A DNA stretch of 64,000 bases from Rhodospirillales bacterium (GCA_025362815.1 JANYFG010000039.1:1-64000), one strand, 5' to 3'. Numbered from the stretch's first letter, positions 9,827 to 20,049 are shown. Translations and numbers: made by a program. The notes: a model not told the origin generated them from the letters alone.

Positions 9827-10701
9827 TATACAGGTTTTTCCATCTGCCACCACTGTAAGATTTCCTCTCCGTTCCAGAATACTACCCCCTCGTGGCTTTT
9901 GGCGTAGTCATATACCTGTTCCAGATACTTGATCCGGTGCGGCACACCTGAAATATAGGGGTGAATTGCAATCGCCATGATCTTCGCCCGCTCGGCTCCC
10001 TCCAGATACAGCCGGTCGAAATAATCCTGACACCTGGTTGCCCAATACGGGCTTTCGTGATGCTGGATCAGCATCGTTGGAATATCGTTCAACTCGGCGG
10101 TGTAGGGCAGGGTCACCAACGGGCCGTTTTCGGTGTGGATCTCCGAAGGCTCGTCGTCCCAGATCCAGTCGCCGATATACTTCACCCCCGCCGCGGCCAG
10201 CAGTTCCGGCGTCTCCAGCGTCTGCGTCAGACCCGGCCCCAGCCACCCCACCGGGCGCTTGCCGGTGAAGCTTTCCAGATAATCCAGCGACCGATGGATC
10301 ATGCCCTTCTGATCCGCGATCTGATGGATCGGGCCCTGGTCCCAGCAATGCCCCATGAACTCCCATCCCGCATCGCGCGCCGCCTGCGCCACGCGTGGAT
10401 AATCCTGACAAACCCGTGCATTGACCGACAACGTTGGCCGAATGCCGTGTTTGCCGAACAGATCGAAGAACCGCCACACCCCCACCCGCATGCCATACTC
10501 GTGCCACGCCCAGTTTGGCACGTCCGGCAACAGCGATTGCCCCATCGGCGGCGACAGGATCTGGCGCGGCATCGGCCGCCCGATGTCCCACACTTCGAGA
10601 TTGACGATCGACCACACCACCACACGCGCGCCGCCTGGCAGCTTCAACGGCGGGCGGTCCACGATGGCGGAGTAGGGGGCCCGGTCACGCGGCTGCATCA
10701 T
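9826..10701 (-). CDS. Polysaccharide deacetylase family protein (PuuE-like)
   Basis: LSVNARVCQDYPRVAQAARDAGWEFMGHCWDQGPIHQI; HPYISGVPHRIKYLEQVYDYAKSHEGVVFWNGEEILQWW. Confidence 0.85.
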   Translation of the reverse strand: MMQPRDRAPYSAIVDRPPLKLPGGARVVVWSIVNLEVWDIGRPMPRQILSPPMGQSLLPDVPNWAWHEYGMRVGVWRFFDLFGKHGIRPTLSVNARVCQDYPRVAQAARDAGWEFMGHCWDQGPIHQIADQKGMIHRSLDYLESFTGKRPVGWLGPGLTQTLETPELLAAAGVKYIGDWIWDDEPSEIHTENGPLVTLPYTAELNDIPTMLIQHHESPYWATRCQDYFDRLYLEGAERAKIMAIAIHPYISGVPHRIKYLEQVYDYAKSHEGVVFWNGEEILQWWQMEKPV

Positions 10702-10747
10702 CGTCGTATCCCTTCGCTGATCCGCCGATCACGCACCCGCCGGGCGC

Positions 10748-11668
10748 TTACGTCAACTCGCCCCAGCTTGCGTTCACCCGCCCGGTCTCCTCCTCCAACA
10801 CCGCCAGAAACGCGGCCGTTGCCGGCTCCAACGGGCGCTTGGAAGGCTCGATCAACATCAGATCCACCGACAGGCTCGGCCCGCTCAGCACCCCCACTGT
10901 CCATCGCCCACCGGCGCGCTCATCGGCCATCATCACACCCGGCACCACGGTCAGCCAATCGCTCTGCCCCACCAGGTCCAAGGCGCCGAGCATCGCGTCC
11001 AGTTCCATGATCCGCTCGATCCGCACGCCGTTCGCCGCGATGTAGGCGTCCAGACTTTGCCTGCGCGCGTTCTGAATGCCCGGCAGCACCAGCTTCAGCG
11101 GCCCCAGATCGGCCATTCGAACCGGCGCCCGGTGCACCAGGCCTCGTCCGGTCGCGGCCACCAGAACCTCCGGCGTGCGCCCGAACATTCGGCTGCGCAG
11201 CCCGGCACCCACCGGCCCCTGCGGCACCACCGCGAACGCCAGCGCGCCCGCCCGCACACGCTCCGTCAGCACGAAGCTGTAGGCCTCCACGATCCGAACG
11301 GACACGTTGGGGTGCAGCGTGGTGTAGCGCGCCAGGGCCGGCGCCAGCGCGCACCGCGTCATCGATGGCATCAACCCCACCACCACCTCGCCCTCCAGGC
11401 TTTGTCCGAAGCCGCGCATCGCCTGCGCCGCCGCCGCGTGCGCCCGCAGAACCTCCACGCAATGCCGGTAGAATTCCTGTCCGGCCGGCGTGGGCACGAT
11501 CGCACCCGGCGATCGCTCGAACAGCCGCACCCCGAACCGATCCTCCAGCTTGCGCACATGCTGCGACACGCCCGACTGCGTGGCATGTTCCCGCCGCGCC
11601 GCCGCGGTGAAGCTGCGCTCTTCATAGGCGGCCGCGAACAGGCGTATTTCCGGGGGTGCATCCAGCAT
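10748..11668 (-). CDS. LysR family transcriptional regulator
   Basis: N-terminal HTH: FAAAYEERSFTAAARREHATQSGVSQHVRKLEDRFGVRLFERSP. Confidence 0.9.
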   Translation of the reverse strand: MLDAPPEIRLFAAAYEERSFTAAARREHATQSGVSQHVRKLEDRFGVRLFERSPGAIVPTPAGQEFYRHCVEVLRAHAAAAQAMRGFGQSLEGEVVVGLMPSMTRCALAPALARYTTLHPNVSVRIVEAYSFVLTERVRAGALAFAVVPQGPVGAGLRSRMFGRTPEVLVAATGRGLVHRAPVRMADLGPLKLVLPGIQNARRQSLDAYIAANGVRIERIMELDAMLGALDLVGQSDWLTVVPGVMMADERAGGRWTVGVLSGPSLSVDLMLIEPSKRPLEPATAAFLAVLEEETGRVNASWGELT

Positions 11669-11839
11669 GGCATCAACCTGGGTAATGGATCACGCCAGAT
11701 CCTATCACTTCCATGGATAACCACATCGACCTATTTGCCCTTGCGCCCCCGCGGTGGAGGCCTTCTACTGCTGGAAGTAGGTCAGTTGATAAATAGAGCG
11801 CCCAAGCCACTGGCGAAGGGCGCCGCACCGGGGGACGCC

Positions 11840-12862
11840 ATGCTGCGCTCAATACGCGGATTGCTGTTCGGTTTCGCTGTTCTGGCCTTGGTCACAGGCA
11901 CGGGCACATCCACGGCCGCTGCCGACCCGCTGAAAATCAAGGTGGGTTGGAGCACGATGCCCGGCCACATGATCCCGGTGCTGTTCGCCAACAACAAGGG
12001 CCTGCGCCACTACGGGCAATCCTACACCGTGGAGCCCATCCTGTTCCGCGGCTCCGCCCCGCAGCTGACGGCACTCGCCGCCGGCGAGATCGACATGATC
12101 GCCTCATCGCCCGCCACCATGGCGCTCGCCGTGCTCAATGCCGGGCTCGATGTGCGTGTGGTGGCCGACATCATCCAGGACGGCGTGCCCGGCCACCACT
12201 CCGAAACCTGGGTCGTGCTGGCCGACAGCGGCATCACCACCGCCGCTCAGCTCAAGGGCAAACGCATCGCCACCAACGCCATCGGCTCCGCGTCCGACAC
12301 CGCCATGCGCGCCATGATGCTGAAATCCAACCTGCAGGACCGGCGCGACTACATCACCATCCAGGCCGCGTTTCCCAGCATGCTGGCTTTGCTCGACGAG
12401 AAGAAGGTGGATGCTGCGCCCATCCTGATGCCCGACCTCACGGAGGTTCTGAAGAACCCCAAATACCGCGCGCTTTTTCAGGCCAAGGATGCCTGGGGCC
12501 GGTCTGATCTTGTGTTCCTTTTGGGGCAGGCCGACTTCATCGCAAAGAACCGCGCCGCCGTGCAAGATTTCGTGGAAGACTACGTGCGCGCCAACCGCTG
12601 GTTCGCCGACCCCGCCAATCGCGCCGAGGCTCTCAAGATCATTGCGGACTACATGAAGATCAAGCCCGCGCAGCTCGGTCATTTGTATACCGAAAACGAT
12701 TACTTCCGTGACCCCTACGGCATGCCCGACTATCCCTCCCTGCAAAGCGCCATCGACATCGCGCACGACGCCGGCATCCTGCCTGATACGATCAGCGTGA
12801 AAAAATACTCGGACACGAGCCTGATCGACGAAGCGCGCAAGCGCATCATCGCCGCGCCATGA
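11840..12862 (+). CDS. NitT/TauT-type ABC transporter substrate-binding protein
   Basis: Signal peptide MLRSIRGLLFGFAVLALVTGTGTSTAAA; periplasmic SBP body; followed by ATPase and permeases. Confidence 0.85.
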   Translation: MLRSIRGLLFGFAVLALVTGTGTSTAAADPLKIKVGWSTMPGHMIPVLFANNKGLRHYGQSYTVEPILFRGSAPQLTALAAGEIDMIASSPATMALAVLNAGLDVRVVADIIQDGVPGHHSETWVVLADSGITTAAQLKGKRIATNAIGSASDTAMRAMMLKSNLQDRRDYITIQAAFPSMLALLDEKKVDAAPILMPDLTEVLKNPKYRALFQAKDAWGRSDLVFLLGQADFIAKNRAAVQDFVEDYVRANRWFADPANRAEALKIIADYMKIKPAQLGHLYTENDYFRDPYGMPDYPSLQSAIDIAHDAGILPDTISVKKYSDTSLIDEARKRIIAAP

Positions 12863-13653
12863 ACGACGGCGTCGGGATCGAGATCGAGCGGGTCACGCAC
12901 GGCTACACACCCAAGCGCGGCCGGCCGATGGTGGCGCTGGACGATATCTCGCTGTCCATCCCGGCGCATGAGTTCCACGCGCTGCTCGGCCCCAGCGGCT
13001 GCGGCAAAAGCACGCTGCTGTTTCTCATCGGCGGCTTTCAGAAGATCCAGCAAGGCCGCATTCACACCGCGCACGGCGATGTCTGTGCGCCCGGTCCCGA
13101 TCGCGGCATCGTCTTTCAGAATTTCGCGCTGTTTCCGTGGAAGACGGTGATCGAGAACGTGCGTTACGGGCTCGAGAAGAAAGGCATCAAAGGCTCCGAG
13201 GCCGAACAGACCGCAAAGCACTTCATCGACCTCGTCCACCTCAACGGTTTCGAGAGGTCCTACCCCGCGCAACTCTCCGGCGGCATGCAGCAACGCGCCG
13301 CCATCGCCCGCACTTTGGCCATCGACCCCGACATCTTGTTGATGGACGAACCGTTCGGCGCGCTCGATGCCCAAACCCGCCGCATCATGCAGGAAGAGCT
13401 TCTTGCCATCTGGCGCGCCACCCGCAAAACCGTGGTGTTCGTCACCCACGATGTGGCCGAGGCCGTGTATCTCGCCGACACCATTTCCGTGATGTCCGCG
13501 AGACCCGGCCGCATCAAACGTCTGGTGCACGCTTCGTTCAACCGTAGCGAGGATACCGCCGTTTTTAAAAGCCCTGAATTCACCGACATGGTTGAGCACG
13601 TGTGGGACATGGTGCGCGACGAGGTGGACGAAGCCCGGCGGCAAGGGCACTGA
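12859..13653 (+). CDS. NitT/TauT-type ABC transporter ATP-binding protein
   Basis: GPSGCGKST, LSGGMQQRAAIARTLAIDPDILLMDEPFGALDAQTR. Confidence 0.92.
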   Translation: MNDGVGIEIERVTHGYTPKRGRPMVALDDISLSIPAHEFHALLGPSGCGKSTLLFLIGGFQKIQQGRIHTAHGDVCAPGPDRGIVFQNFALFPWKTVIENVRYGLEKKGIKGSEAEQTAKHFIDLVHLNGFERSYPAQLSGGMQQRAAIARTLAIDPDILLMDEPFGALDAQTRRIMQEELLAIWRATRKTVVFVTHDVAEAVYLADTISVMSARPGRIKRLVHASFNRSEDTAVFKSPEFTDMVEHVWDMVRDEVDEARRQGH

Positions 13654-13654
13654 C

Positions 13655-14422
13655 ATGACGGCCGCGCGCATCGACCGGATCATCGCGGGCATGATCGGCT
13701 ACCTGCCGCTCGTGATCCTGGCGCTGATCTGGGAGGCGACCACGCGTCTCGGCCTCGTCTCGCCCCGCATGCTGCCGCGCTTCTCAGACGTGCTCGGCGC
13801 CTTTCTCGATCTGCTCCAAAGCGGGGAGCTGCTCACCAACGCCATCGCATCGCTGCGCCGCGCGTTGATCGGCTTCGCAATCGCCGTCTGCACCGGCACC
13901 ACGCTCGGCGCCGGCATGGCGCTGGTGCCCTGGATCCGCGCGGCGCTCGACCCGATCGTGCAGATCTTCTATCCCCTGCCGAAATCCGCGCTGATCCCAC
14001 TTGTTCTTGTGTGGTTTGGCCTCGGCGATACGTCCAAGACCTTTCTGGTGTTCCTTGGCTGCCTGCTGCCGATGATCCTCAGCACCTATAACGGCATGCG
14101 CGGCGTGGACCCCTTACTCGCGTGGTCGGCCCGCAGCCTTGGCGCATCGCGCTTCGACGTTGTGCGCGAAATCATGCTCCCGGCCGCGCTGCCGCAGATC
14201 CTCACCGGCCTGCGCACCACCATCGCCTTCATGTTCCTTCTGATGGTGTCATCGGAGTTGGTGATCGCCACCAACGGCCTCGGCTACATGATCGGCGCCT
14301 TCGGAGACCAGGGCAGTTACCCCGCCATGTTCGCCACCATCCTCGTCGTCACCGCCCTGGGCTTCGCCGCCGACCGTGCTTTTCTGGCGCTGACCGACCA
14401 CCTGTTGCGTTGGCGTGCCTGA
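13655..14422 (+). CDS. NitT/TauT-type ABC transporter permease (first)
   Basis: IVQIFYPLPKSALIPLVLVWFGLGDTSKTFLVFLGCLLPMIL permease signature. Confidence 0.9.
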   Translation: MTAARIDRIIAGMIGYLPLVILALIWEATTRLGLVSPRMLPRFSDVLGAFLDLLQSGELLTNAIASLRRALIGFAIAVCTGTTLGAGMALVPWIRAALDPIVQIFYPLPKSALIPLVLVWFGLGDTSKTFLVFLGCLLPMILSTYNGMRGVDPLLAWSARSLGASRFDVVREIMLPAALPQILTGLRTTIAFMFLLMVSSELVIATNGLGYMIGAFGDQGSYPAMFATILVVTALGFAADRAFLALTDHLLRWRA

Positions 14423-15186
14423 TGGGTGTGCTGCGCCTTGTGCTCAGGATGTCCCCGGTCCTGGCACTTCTGGCGATCTGGTACATCGCCACATCGCTCG
14501 GCATGATCAAGCCGTTTCTGCTGCCGGCGCCGCAGACTGTCGCCATGCGCTTGTGGCGCGACATCGCAACCGGGCAGTTCGCGCTGAACGCCGGGCTCAC
14601 CATGTATCGGGCGCTGATGGGCTTTGCCATCGCCTGCCTCATCGGCGTGCCCGCCGGCATGTTGATCGCGTCGGACCGCACGGTGCGATGGTTCTGCGAG
14701 CCGTTGATCTCCGTGGGCTTTCCCATGCCCAAGATCGCGTTCCTGCCTGTGTTCATGTTGTGGTTCGGCGTCTACGATCTTTCCAAAATCGTGATGGTCA
14801 GCTTCGCCGCCATCTTCACCGTCGTGGCCGCCGCCGAAGCCGGCACACGCGGCGTGGACCGTGTGCTGCTCTGGTCCGCCCGCAGCATGGGCGCCAGCCG
14901 GGCCGCGGTGTTCTGGGACGTGATCCTGCCCGCCGCCATGCCGCAGTTTTTGACCGGCATTCAGATCGCGCTGCCTGTGTCGCTCATCACGGCGGTCGCG
15001 GCCGAAATGCTGATGGGCGGGGCCGGGCTGGGCGGCGCCATGCTGGCCGCCGGCAACTACGCCGATAGTCCGGGCGTGTTCGCCGGGATCGTTGAGACCT
15101 CCTTGGTCGGGCTGCTTGCCGTGGGCGGTATGACGCAGTTGCGGCGGCGGCTGCTTCGTTGGCATCCAGAGTTTAATCCTCGGTAG
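14422..15186 (+). CDS. NitT/TauT-type ABC transporter permease (second)
   Basis: PLISVGFPMPKIAFLPVFMLWFGVYDLSKIVMV; ATGA-type overlap with first permease. Confidence 0.9.
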   Translation: MGVLRLVLRMSPVLALLAIWYIATSLGMIKPFLLPAPQTVAMRLWRDIATGQFALNAGLTMYRALMGFAIACLIGVPAGMLIASDRTVRWFCEPLISVGFPMPKIAFLPVFMLWFGVYDLSKIVMVSFAAIFTVVAAAEAGTRGVDRVLLWSARSMGASRAAVFWDVILPAAMPQFLTGIQIALPVSLITAVAAEMLMGGAGLGGAMLAAGNYADSPGVFAGIVETSLVGLLAVGGMTQLRRRLLRWHPEFNPR

Positions 15187-15194
15187 GCGAAGAA

Positions 15195-15231
15195 GTTCTT
15201 TTGTGAACAAAAGAACCAAAAAACTTCATTC
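15195..15231 (+). repeat. Family 1 palindromic repeat, module A only
   Basis: GTTCTTTTGTGAACAAAAGAACCAAAAAACTTCATTC, identical to 9790-9826. Confidence 0.93.
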
Positions 15232-15244
15232 GGTCAGGTGCGTT

Positions 15245-15742
15245 ATGCGGATATTTTACGGTTTGGGACGACTTCCGCAGACCCTGGATTTGGATGACCC
15301 ACGACTGCCTTGTATTGAACTTGGCACGTTGCCCCTGCGGCTCAACACGATGAAACTTCCGCTTGCCGCGTGGGCTGAAATCGCGCCTGGCCATGCCGCC
15401 CGATGGACCGCCCTGGAATCCTGGCTGCATCGCGACTGCGGTGATTACAACAAGGCCCTGCGGCGCGCCGTGTCCGCCTACCTCGGCGAGATCGCAGCCG
15501 AGATCCACACGCATGACGCCGCACTACGCCGGCTTCTTGCGCCGTTCGATGGTTTCTACACCCCGCAGGACTGGTCCTGGTCGGCCCTGCGCCCGCTGCC
15601 CCGCGCCTGGTGGCAGAGCGGCGACGACTGGCACCACGCCGACCTCGCCTACTGGGACGGCACGTGCGTGCTGACACACGCGCCGTCGCTGGCCGCGTTC
15701 TGGGCGGGCGAAACACTGCCCCGGAGCCCGTTCCGTCGCTGA
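15245..15742 (+). CDS. Hypothetical protein, Trp-rich C-terminus
   Basis: Complete ORF MRIFYGLGRLPQTLDLDDPRLPCIELG...; family not recognised. Confidence 0.6.
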   Translation: MRIFYGLGRLPQTLDLDDPRLPCIELGTLPLRLNTMKLPLAAWAEIAPGHAARWTALESWLHRDCGDYNKALRRAVSAYLGEIAAEIHTHDAALRRLLAPFDGFYTPQDWSWSALRPLPRAWWQSGDDWHHADLAYWDGTCVLTHAPSLAAFWAGETLPRSPFRR

Positions 15743-15743
15743 A

Positions 15744-16958
15744 TCAGATGGTCATCTCCATCGTGTAAAGCCCGCCGTTGAACCGGTCGGCGGCGTAGAT
15801 GATGCGGTTCTCGTCGACATAGACGTCGTTGATCTGAATGGCCTTCTGCGCTTCCGTCGGGCCGGATGGGACGTAGTGCGCGATCTCCTTGGGCTGGAAC
15901 GGATCGCTGATATCGTGCACGCGCACGCCACCGTTGAAATAGGTGCCGAACAGCACCGTGTCTGACCGGAATGACGGGCCGGGGCGGTTCTCGTGCAGGT
16001 TATGCGCGCCATATCGCCCACCGCGATACGCGTGTTCCTCGATCGGCGGCAGGGGAAGGGTGCTGATGGGAACGAGGTTGTTTTCCATTCGCGCATCGAG
16101 AAGCCACACGAGCTTGGGCCAATCCTCCCCATCGTCGCGCACGCATTCGTCGGACACCACGATCAGGTCCCGGTCGAACAACGGCATCGCGGTGTGCGTG
16201 AAGCCCGGGAAGGGTGGATGCGGATTCCAATGCGCAACCATCTTGGGTGCCGACAGCTCCGAGATATCGAGGATGATGGCCCCACCATCGAGATATCCCA
16301 CATAGGCCCGGTTTGGATGCTCCGGATACACGTTGGTGTTGTGCGCGCGCCACCCGCTGTCGAATTTCGGATGCCGGGGCGGCGGGGGTGCGCTGTCTCC
16401 CACTGCGGTGCCTGGAAACCACCACCGGCTGATTTCACGGGGCCTGGTGGGATCGCTGACATCGATGGCGCGGAAGGGCTGGTCGTCCAGCAGGTTGTAC
16501 GGCGTGAAATCCGGTGCCCCACCGGCGAAATACACCGTTTTGCCGTCGATGAACCACACCTGGTGCACGCCCCGCGAACACGGCCCCGAACAATCGAAAA
16601 ATCCGATCGCGCGCGGATTTTCGGGGTCTGAAATGTCAAACATCTCGACGCCCGCCGGCTGCAATCCATGCGTGCTGGTCTGATATGCTACTGCCATCAG
16701 GTCGCCGCAGACCTCCAGCGAGTTCGACCGCACATTGCGATGCGGCAATTCCGTCTGGCAGATCACGCGCGGCCTGGCGGGGTCTGTCACATCCACACCG
16801 GTGAAATTCTTCGGCGCCGATTCATGCGCCAGCCACAGGATGCGACGGCCATTCTTGAGCTGCATGCTCATGCCTTCCCCAATCCCGCCGAAACCCGCGA
16901 GCGGATCATGCGAAATCAACCGCATGTTCAGCGATTCCGGTTGCGCCATGGATGCCAT
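15744..16958 (-). CDS. LVIVD-repeat-type conserved protein (beta-propeller-like)
   Basis: Repeated VTDPARPRVI / FDISDPENPRAI / IDVSDPTRPREI / LDISELSAPKMV / HDISDPFQPKEI motifs. Confidence 0.8.
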   Translation of the reverse strand: MASMAQPESLNMRLISHDPLAGFGGIGEGMSMQLKNGRRILWLAHESAPKNFTGVDVTDPARPRVICQTELPHRNVRSNSLEVCGDLMAVAYQTSTHGLQPAGVEMFDISDPENPRAIGFFDCSGPCSRGVHQVWFIDGKTVYFAGGAPDFTPYNLLDDQPFRAIDVSDPTRPREISRWWFPGTAVGDSAPPPPRHPKFDSGWRAHNTNVYPEHPNRAYVGYLDGGAIILDISELSAPKMVAHWNPHPPFPGFTHTAMPLFDRDLIVVSDECVRDDGEDWPKLVWLLDARMENNLVPISTLPLPPIEEHAYRGGRYGAHNLHENRPGPSFRSDTVLFGTYFNGGVRVHDISDPFQPKEIAHYVPSGPTEAQKAIQINDVYVDENRIIYAADRFNGGLYTMEMTI

Positions 16959-16981
16959 CTCCCGTTTATGTTCTTTCCAGC

Positions 16982-18070
16982 ATGACGCAGGGGTGGGGCG
17001 TGCAAGTCAATACACCGCAAACAGTTCCGGTGACGGTGATTACGGGTTTTCTTGGCAGCGGCAAGACCACCGTGCTCAACCAGCTTCTGCGCGCGCCCGA
17101 TTTGGCGGATACCGCCGTCATCATCAACGAGTTCGGTGAAATAAGCCTCGATCACCTTCTCATCGAACAGGCCATCGAGAACGCCGTGCTACTGAAGAAC
17201 GGCTGCATCTGCTGCACGGTGCGCGGTGACATCGCCGACACGCTGGCCGAGCTGTTTCGCAGGCGCGACAGCGGCGACCTGCCGTGGTTCTCGCGCATCG
17301 CCATCGAGACCACCGGCCTCGCCGACCCCGCGCCTGTTGTGCACAGCATCCTGGACAGCGGACAGCCCTGCCATCTCGACGGCATCGTCGTCACCATCGA
17401 CGCCGTTCACGCCCGCCACCAACTCGCCCATCAGAGCGAGGCGCAGAACCAGGCTGCGTTCGCTGACCGGATTCTGCTCACCAAAACCGATCTGGTGTCC
17501 CCCGCGCAGGAAGCCGCGGCTGAGCGCGCCATCCGCGGCTGCAACAGCATGGCCACCATCCGCGCCGTGGCGCGTGACGGCGTGACGCCGCACGACGTTT
17601 TTGGATTGGGCCCCGAACACGCCGAGCACGACAGCAGGCGTGCCAGATGGCTTCAGCCGATACAGCACGATCACCACGCCGATCATCATGACCACGGTCA
17701 CGATCACGGGCATCACCACGGCATCGACTCGGTCGTCATCCGTGCCACAGGCCCCGTCTCGCCGGATGCGCTGGCCCTGTGGCTCGACTCCGTGCTGTCG
17801 CTCCACGGCGCCGACATCCTGCGCCTCAAGGGGCTGGTGGCCCTACAGGGCGAACCGCGCCTTCTGGTGGTCCAGGCCGTCCATCACGTCCTGCACCCCT
17901 CCACCTGGCTGCCGGAGCCGGCCAGGCGGGCGCGCGGGGAAGGGGGCACAGAGATCGTGGTGATCCATCGCGGCCTGTCCGCCGCCGGATTGCAGGCCAG
18001 CTTCGATGCGGCCGTGAGCCATCAGTTGCTTTTGGTATCGGCAATCACTGGCAGGAACACATCGCTGTAG
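16982..18070 (+). CDS. CobW/G3E family GTP-binding protein (metallochaperone-like) with His-rich segment
   Basis: P-loop TGFLGSGKTT, CICCTVRGD (CXCC), HDHHADHHDHGHDHGHHHG. Confidence 0.92.
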   Translation: MTQGWGVQVNTPQTVPVTVITGFLGSGKTTVLNQLLRAPDLADTAVIINEFGEISLDHLLIEQAIENAVLLKNGCICCTVRGDIADTLAELFRRRDSGDLPWFSRIAIETTGLADPAPVVHSILDSGQPCHLDGIVVTIDAVHARHQLAHQSEAQNQAAFADRILLTKTDLVSPAQEAAAERAIRGCNSMATIRAVARDGVTPHDVFGLGPEHAEHDSRRARWLQPIQHDHHADHHDHGHDHGHHHGIDSVVIRATGPVSPDALALWLDSVLSLHGADILRLKGLVALQGEPRLLVVQAVHHVLHPSTWLPEPARRARGEGGTEIVVIHRGLSAAGLQASFDAAVSHQLLLVSAITGRNTSL

Positions 18071-19020
18071 GAGGCTGGCACCCGTCGCAGTCCGCCCACG
18101 CGCCCCATGAAATCCGCCGTGGCCTTGACGCCGCTGACCTCCACGCCGAAATCGTCGTGTTCCATCTTCAACAGTGCCGTCACGCGCGCCACGTCCAGCA
18201 CCTTCGACGGCTCCACCTTCAGATAGATCTCGGCCGCCTGTTCGGGATTGTTCCTGATGATATCACCGGCTTCGCGCAACGCCTGCACCATCACGGCGGC
18301 CATCTTCGGATTGGCATCGAGATACCGCTTGGTTGCCCCCAGCGCCAGGAACGTGGAGCGCCCGCCATACGCCTCTTCGGAGGTGGTCAGCACATGGGCC
18401 TTGCCGGAATCGAGCACGATCTGGGTGAACGGCGGTGTTGAGAAATACGCCTTTACCTCCGTGGCCCCCGTCAGCAACGAGTTCACGGATTCCGGGTGCG
18501 GCAAGGCCACGACGGAGGTGCGGAACTTGTCCTGCTGCCCCGCGCCGTAGCGCTTCTCCGCGATCATCTGCAGCGCGTACATCTGCGGCGACACCATGGC
18601 CGGCATCGAGATCTTGTCGTTTGGCCCGAGGTCGGCGATGTCCTTGGCGTCAGGCTTGTTCGTGACCAGCACAAGCGGCGTTGAATTCACGCCCGCGATG
18701 CCGAACACCTGCTGGTTGGTGCCGCGTGCCTTGTCCCACGCGATCAGCATCGCGGCCACGCCATAGACCCCCATGTCCACGGCGCCCGACAACACCGCGT
18801 CCTGCATCGCAGACGAGCCGGAAAACCGGGTGTAGCTCGGCGTGACATCCAGCCCCGCCGCTGTTGCGTGCTTCTGCACCAGCTTCATCTCATCGGCGAT
18901 GAACATCGGCAGAAAACCCACGCCGAAGCCGATGCCGATTTTGAGGGGTGTCTCGGCCTGCGCCGCCATCGAATAGCCCAGCGCCACGACCGCCACGCAA
19001 GCCCGGAGCATCTGTTTCAT
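18022..19020 (-). CDS. NitT/TauT-type ABC transporter substrate-binding protein
   Basis: Signal peptide MKQMLRACVAVVALGYSMAAQA; ETPLKIGIGFGVGFLPMFIADEMKL. Confidence 0.82.
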   Translation of the reverse strand: MKQMLRACVAVVALGYSMAAQAETPLKIGIGFGVGFLPMFIADEMKLVQKHATAAGLDVTPSYTRFSGSSAMQDAVLSGAVDMGVYGVAAMLIAWDKARGTNQQVFGIAGVNSTPLVLVTNKPDAKDIADLGPNDKISMPAMVSPQMYALQMIAEKRYGAGQQDKFRTSVVALPHPESVNSLLTGATEVKAYFSTPPFTQIVLDSGKAHVLTTSEEAYGGRSTFLALGATKRYLDANPKMAAVMVQALREAGDIIRNNPEQAAEIYLKVEPSKVLDVARVTALLKMEHDDFGVEVSGVKATADFMGRVGGLRRVPASYSDVFLPVIADTKSN

Positions 19021-19052
19021 TGGTGTCCTCCCGATGCGCCTTCGGGCGCCAT

Positions 19053-20045
19053 TCATAAATTAGGGTCGAAAACAACCCGGTCGCGCGACGAGCTCAGCAC
19101 CGCCACATACGCCCGCGCCGCATCGGCCAAAGCATAGACGGCATCAGCCGCGATCGGAAACGGCTTCAGGTGGCCGCTTTGGAAACCCGGCGCCAGCTCG
19201 CGCAGCACATCGCCGGTCTCGACCGACGATAAGGCCAACGTGTCGATCCCCACATAGGTGTGCCGGCCGCGATAAAACTCGAAGATGTTGAACGACACGA
19301 TCTTGTCGACCGCCGAGATCAGGATCTGCCGGCCCAACTTCGCGGTCGACAGATGCGCATCCTGATAATAGGGGTCGCCCACCGTGTTGAACACGATGTT
19401 TGCCCCGCGCCCTTCGGTCAGGGCCATCACGCGCGCCGCCACCGGCCCCTCGCTCGACACCACGACGTCGATCGCACCACTGGCATGGCCGGCATAGGCC
19501 TCCGGCTTGCGCACCACGCCGATGACGCGCGCGCCCAGCCACGTGGCGATCTGCGCCGCTGCCTGGCCCACCTTGCCGTTCAGCCCCATGACCAGCACCG
19601 TCTCGCCCGGCCTGGGCATGCCCGCGCGCCTGAAACCCTCCAGCGCGGTCACGAACGGCACGCCGATCCCGGCCGCTTCCGCCAGGGTGATGTTGGCGGG
19701 CTTGATGACCACGGCGGCCGCTTCCACCACCAGATGGCTTGCATGCGTGCCGTCGCGGCGTATGCCGAGATCGCCGGAGGAGCCGAAAACCTCGGCCCCC
19801 ATCAGGGCGTGCGGCCCATCGATCACCACGCCCGCGTAATCGCGCCCCGGCGTGCGCGGAAACACCGCATACGGCATCATCCCGATCGCGGCTTTCACGT
19901 CGGACGGATTGACCGCAGCGGCCCTGATTTCCACCAGCACGTCGTCCGGCCCACGCGCCAGCCGCAAAGTCTCCAGTGTGGGCCGCACGCTTTGCGCATC
20001 GGGGGCCTTGGTGTGCAGTCGCAGGCAGCGTGCCTCCACCGTCAT
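19053..20045 (-). CDS. Zinc-type alcohol dehydrogenase / quinone oxidoreductase family protein
   Basis: LVEIRAAAVNPSDVKAAIG, PGRDYAGVV, VLVMGLNGKVGQAAAQIA. Confidence 0.85.
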   Translation of the reverse strand: MTVEARCLRLHTKAPDAQSVRPTLETLRLARGPDDVLVEIRAAAVNPSDVKAAIGMMPYAVFPRTPGRDYAGVVIDGPHALMGAEVFGSSGDLGIRRDGTHASHLVVEAAAVVIKPANITLAEAAGIGVPFVTALEGFRRAGMPRPGETVLVMGLNGKVGQAAAQIATWLGARVIGVVRKPEAYAGHASGAIDVVVSSEGPVAARVMALTEGRGANIVFNTVGDPYYQDAHLSTAKLGRQILISAVDKIVSFNIFEFYRGRHTYVGIDTLALSSVETGDVLRELAPGFQSGHLKPFPIAADAVYALADAARAYVAVLSSSRDRVVFDPNL

Positions 20046-20049
20046 GGCC

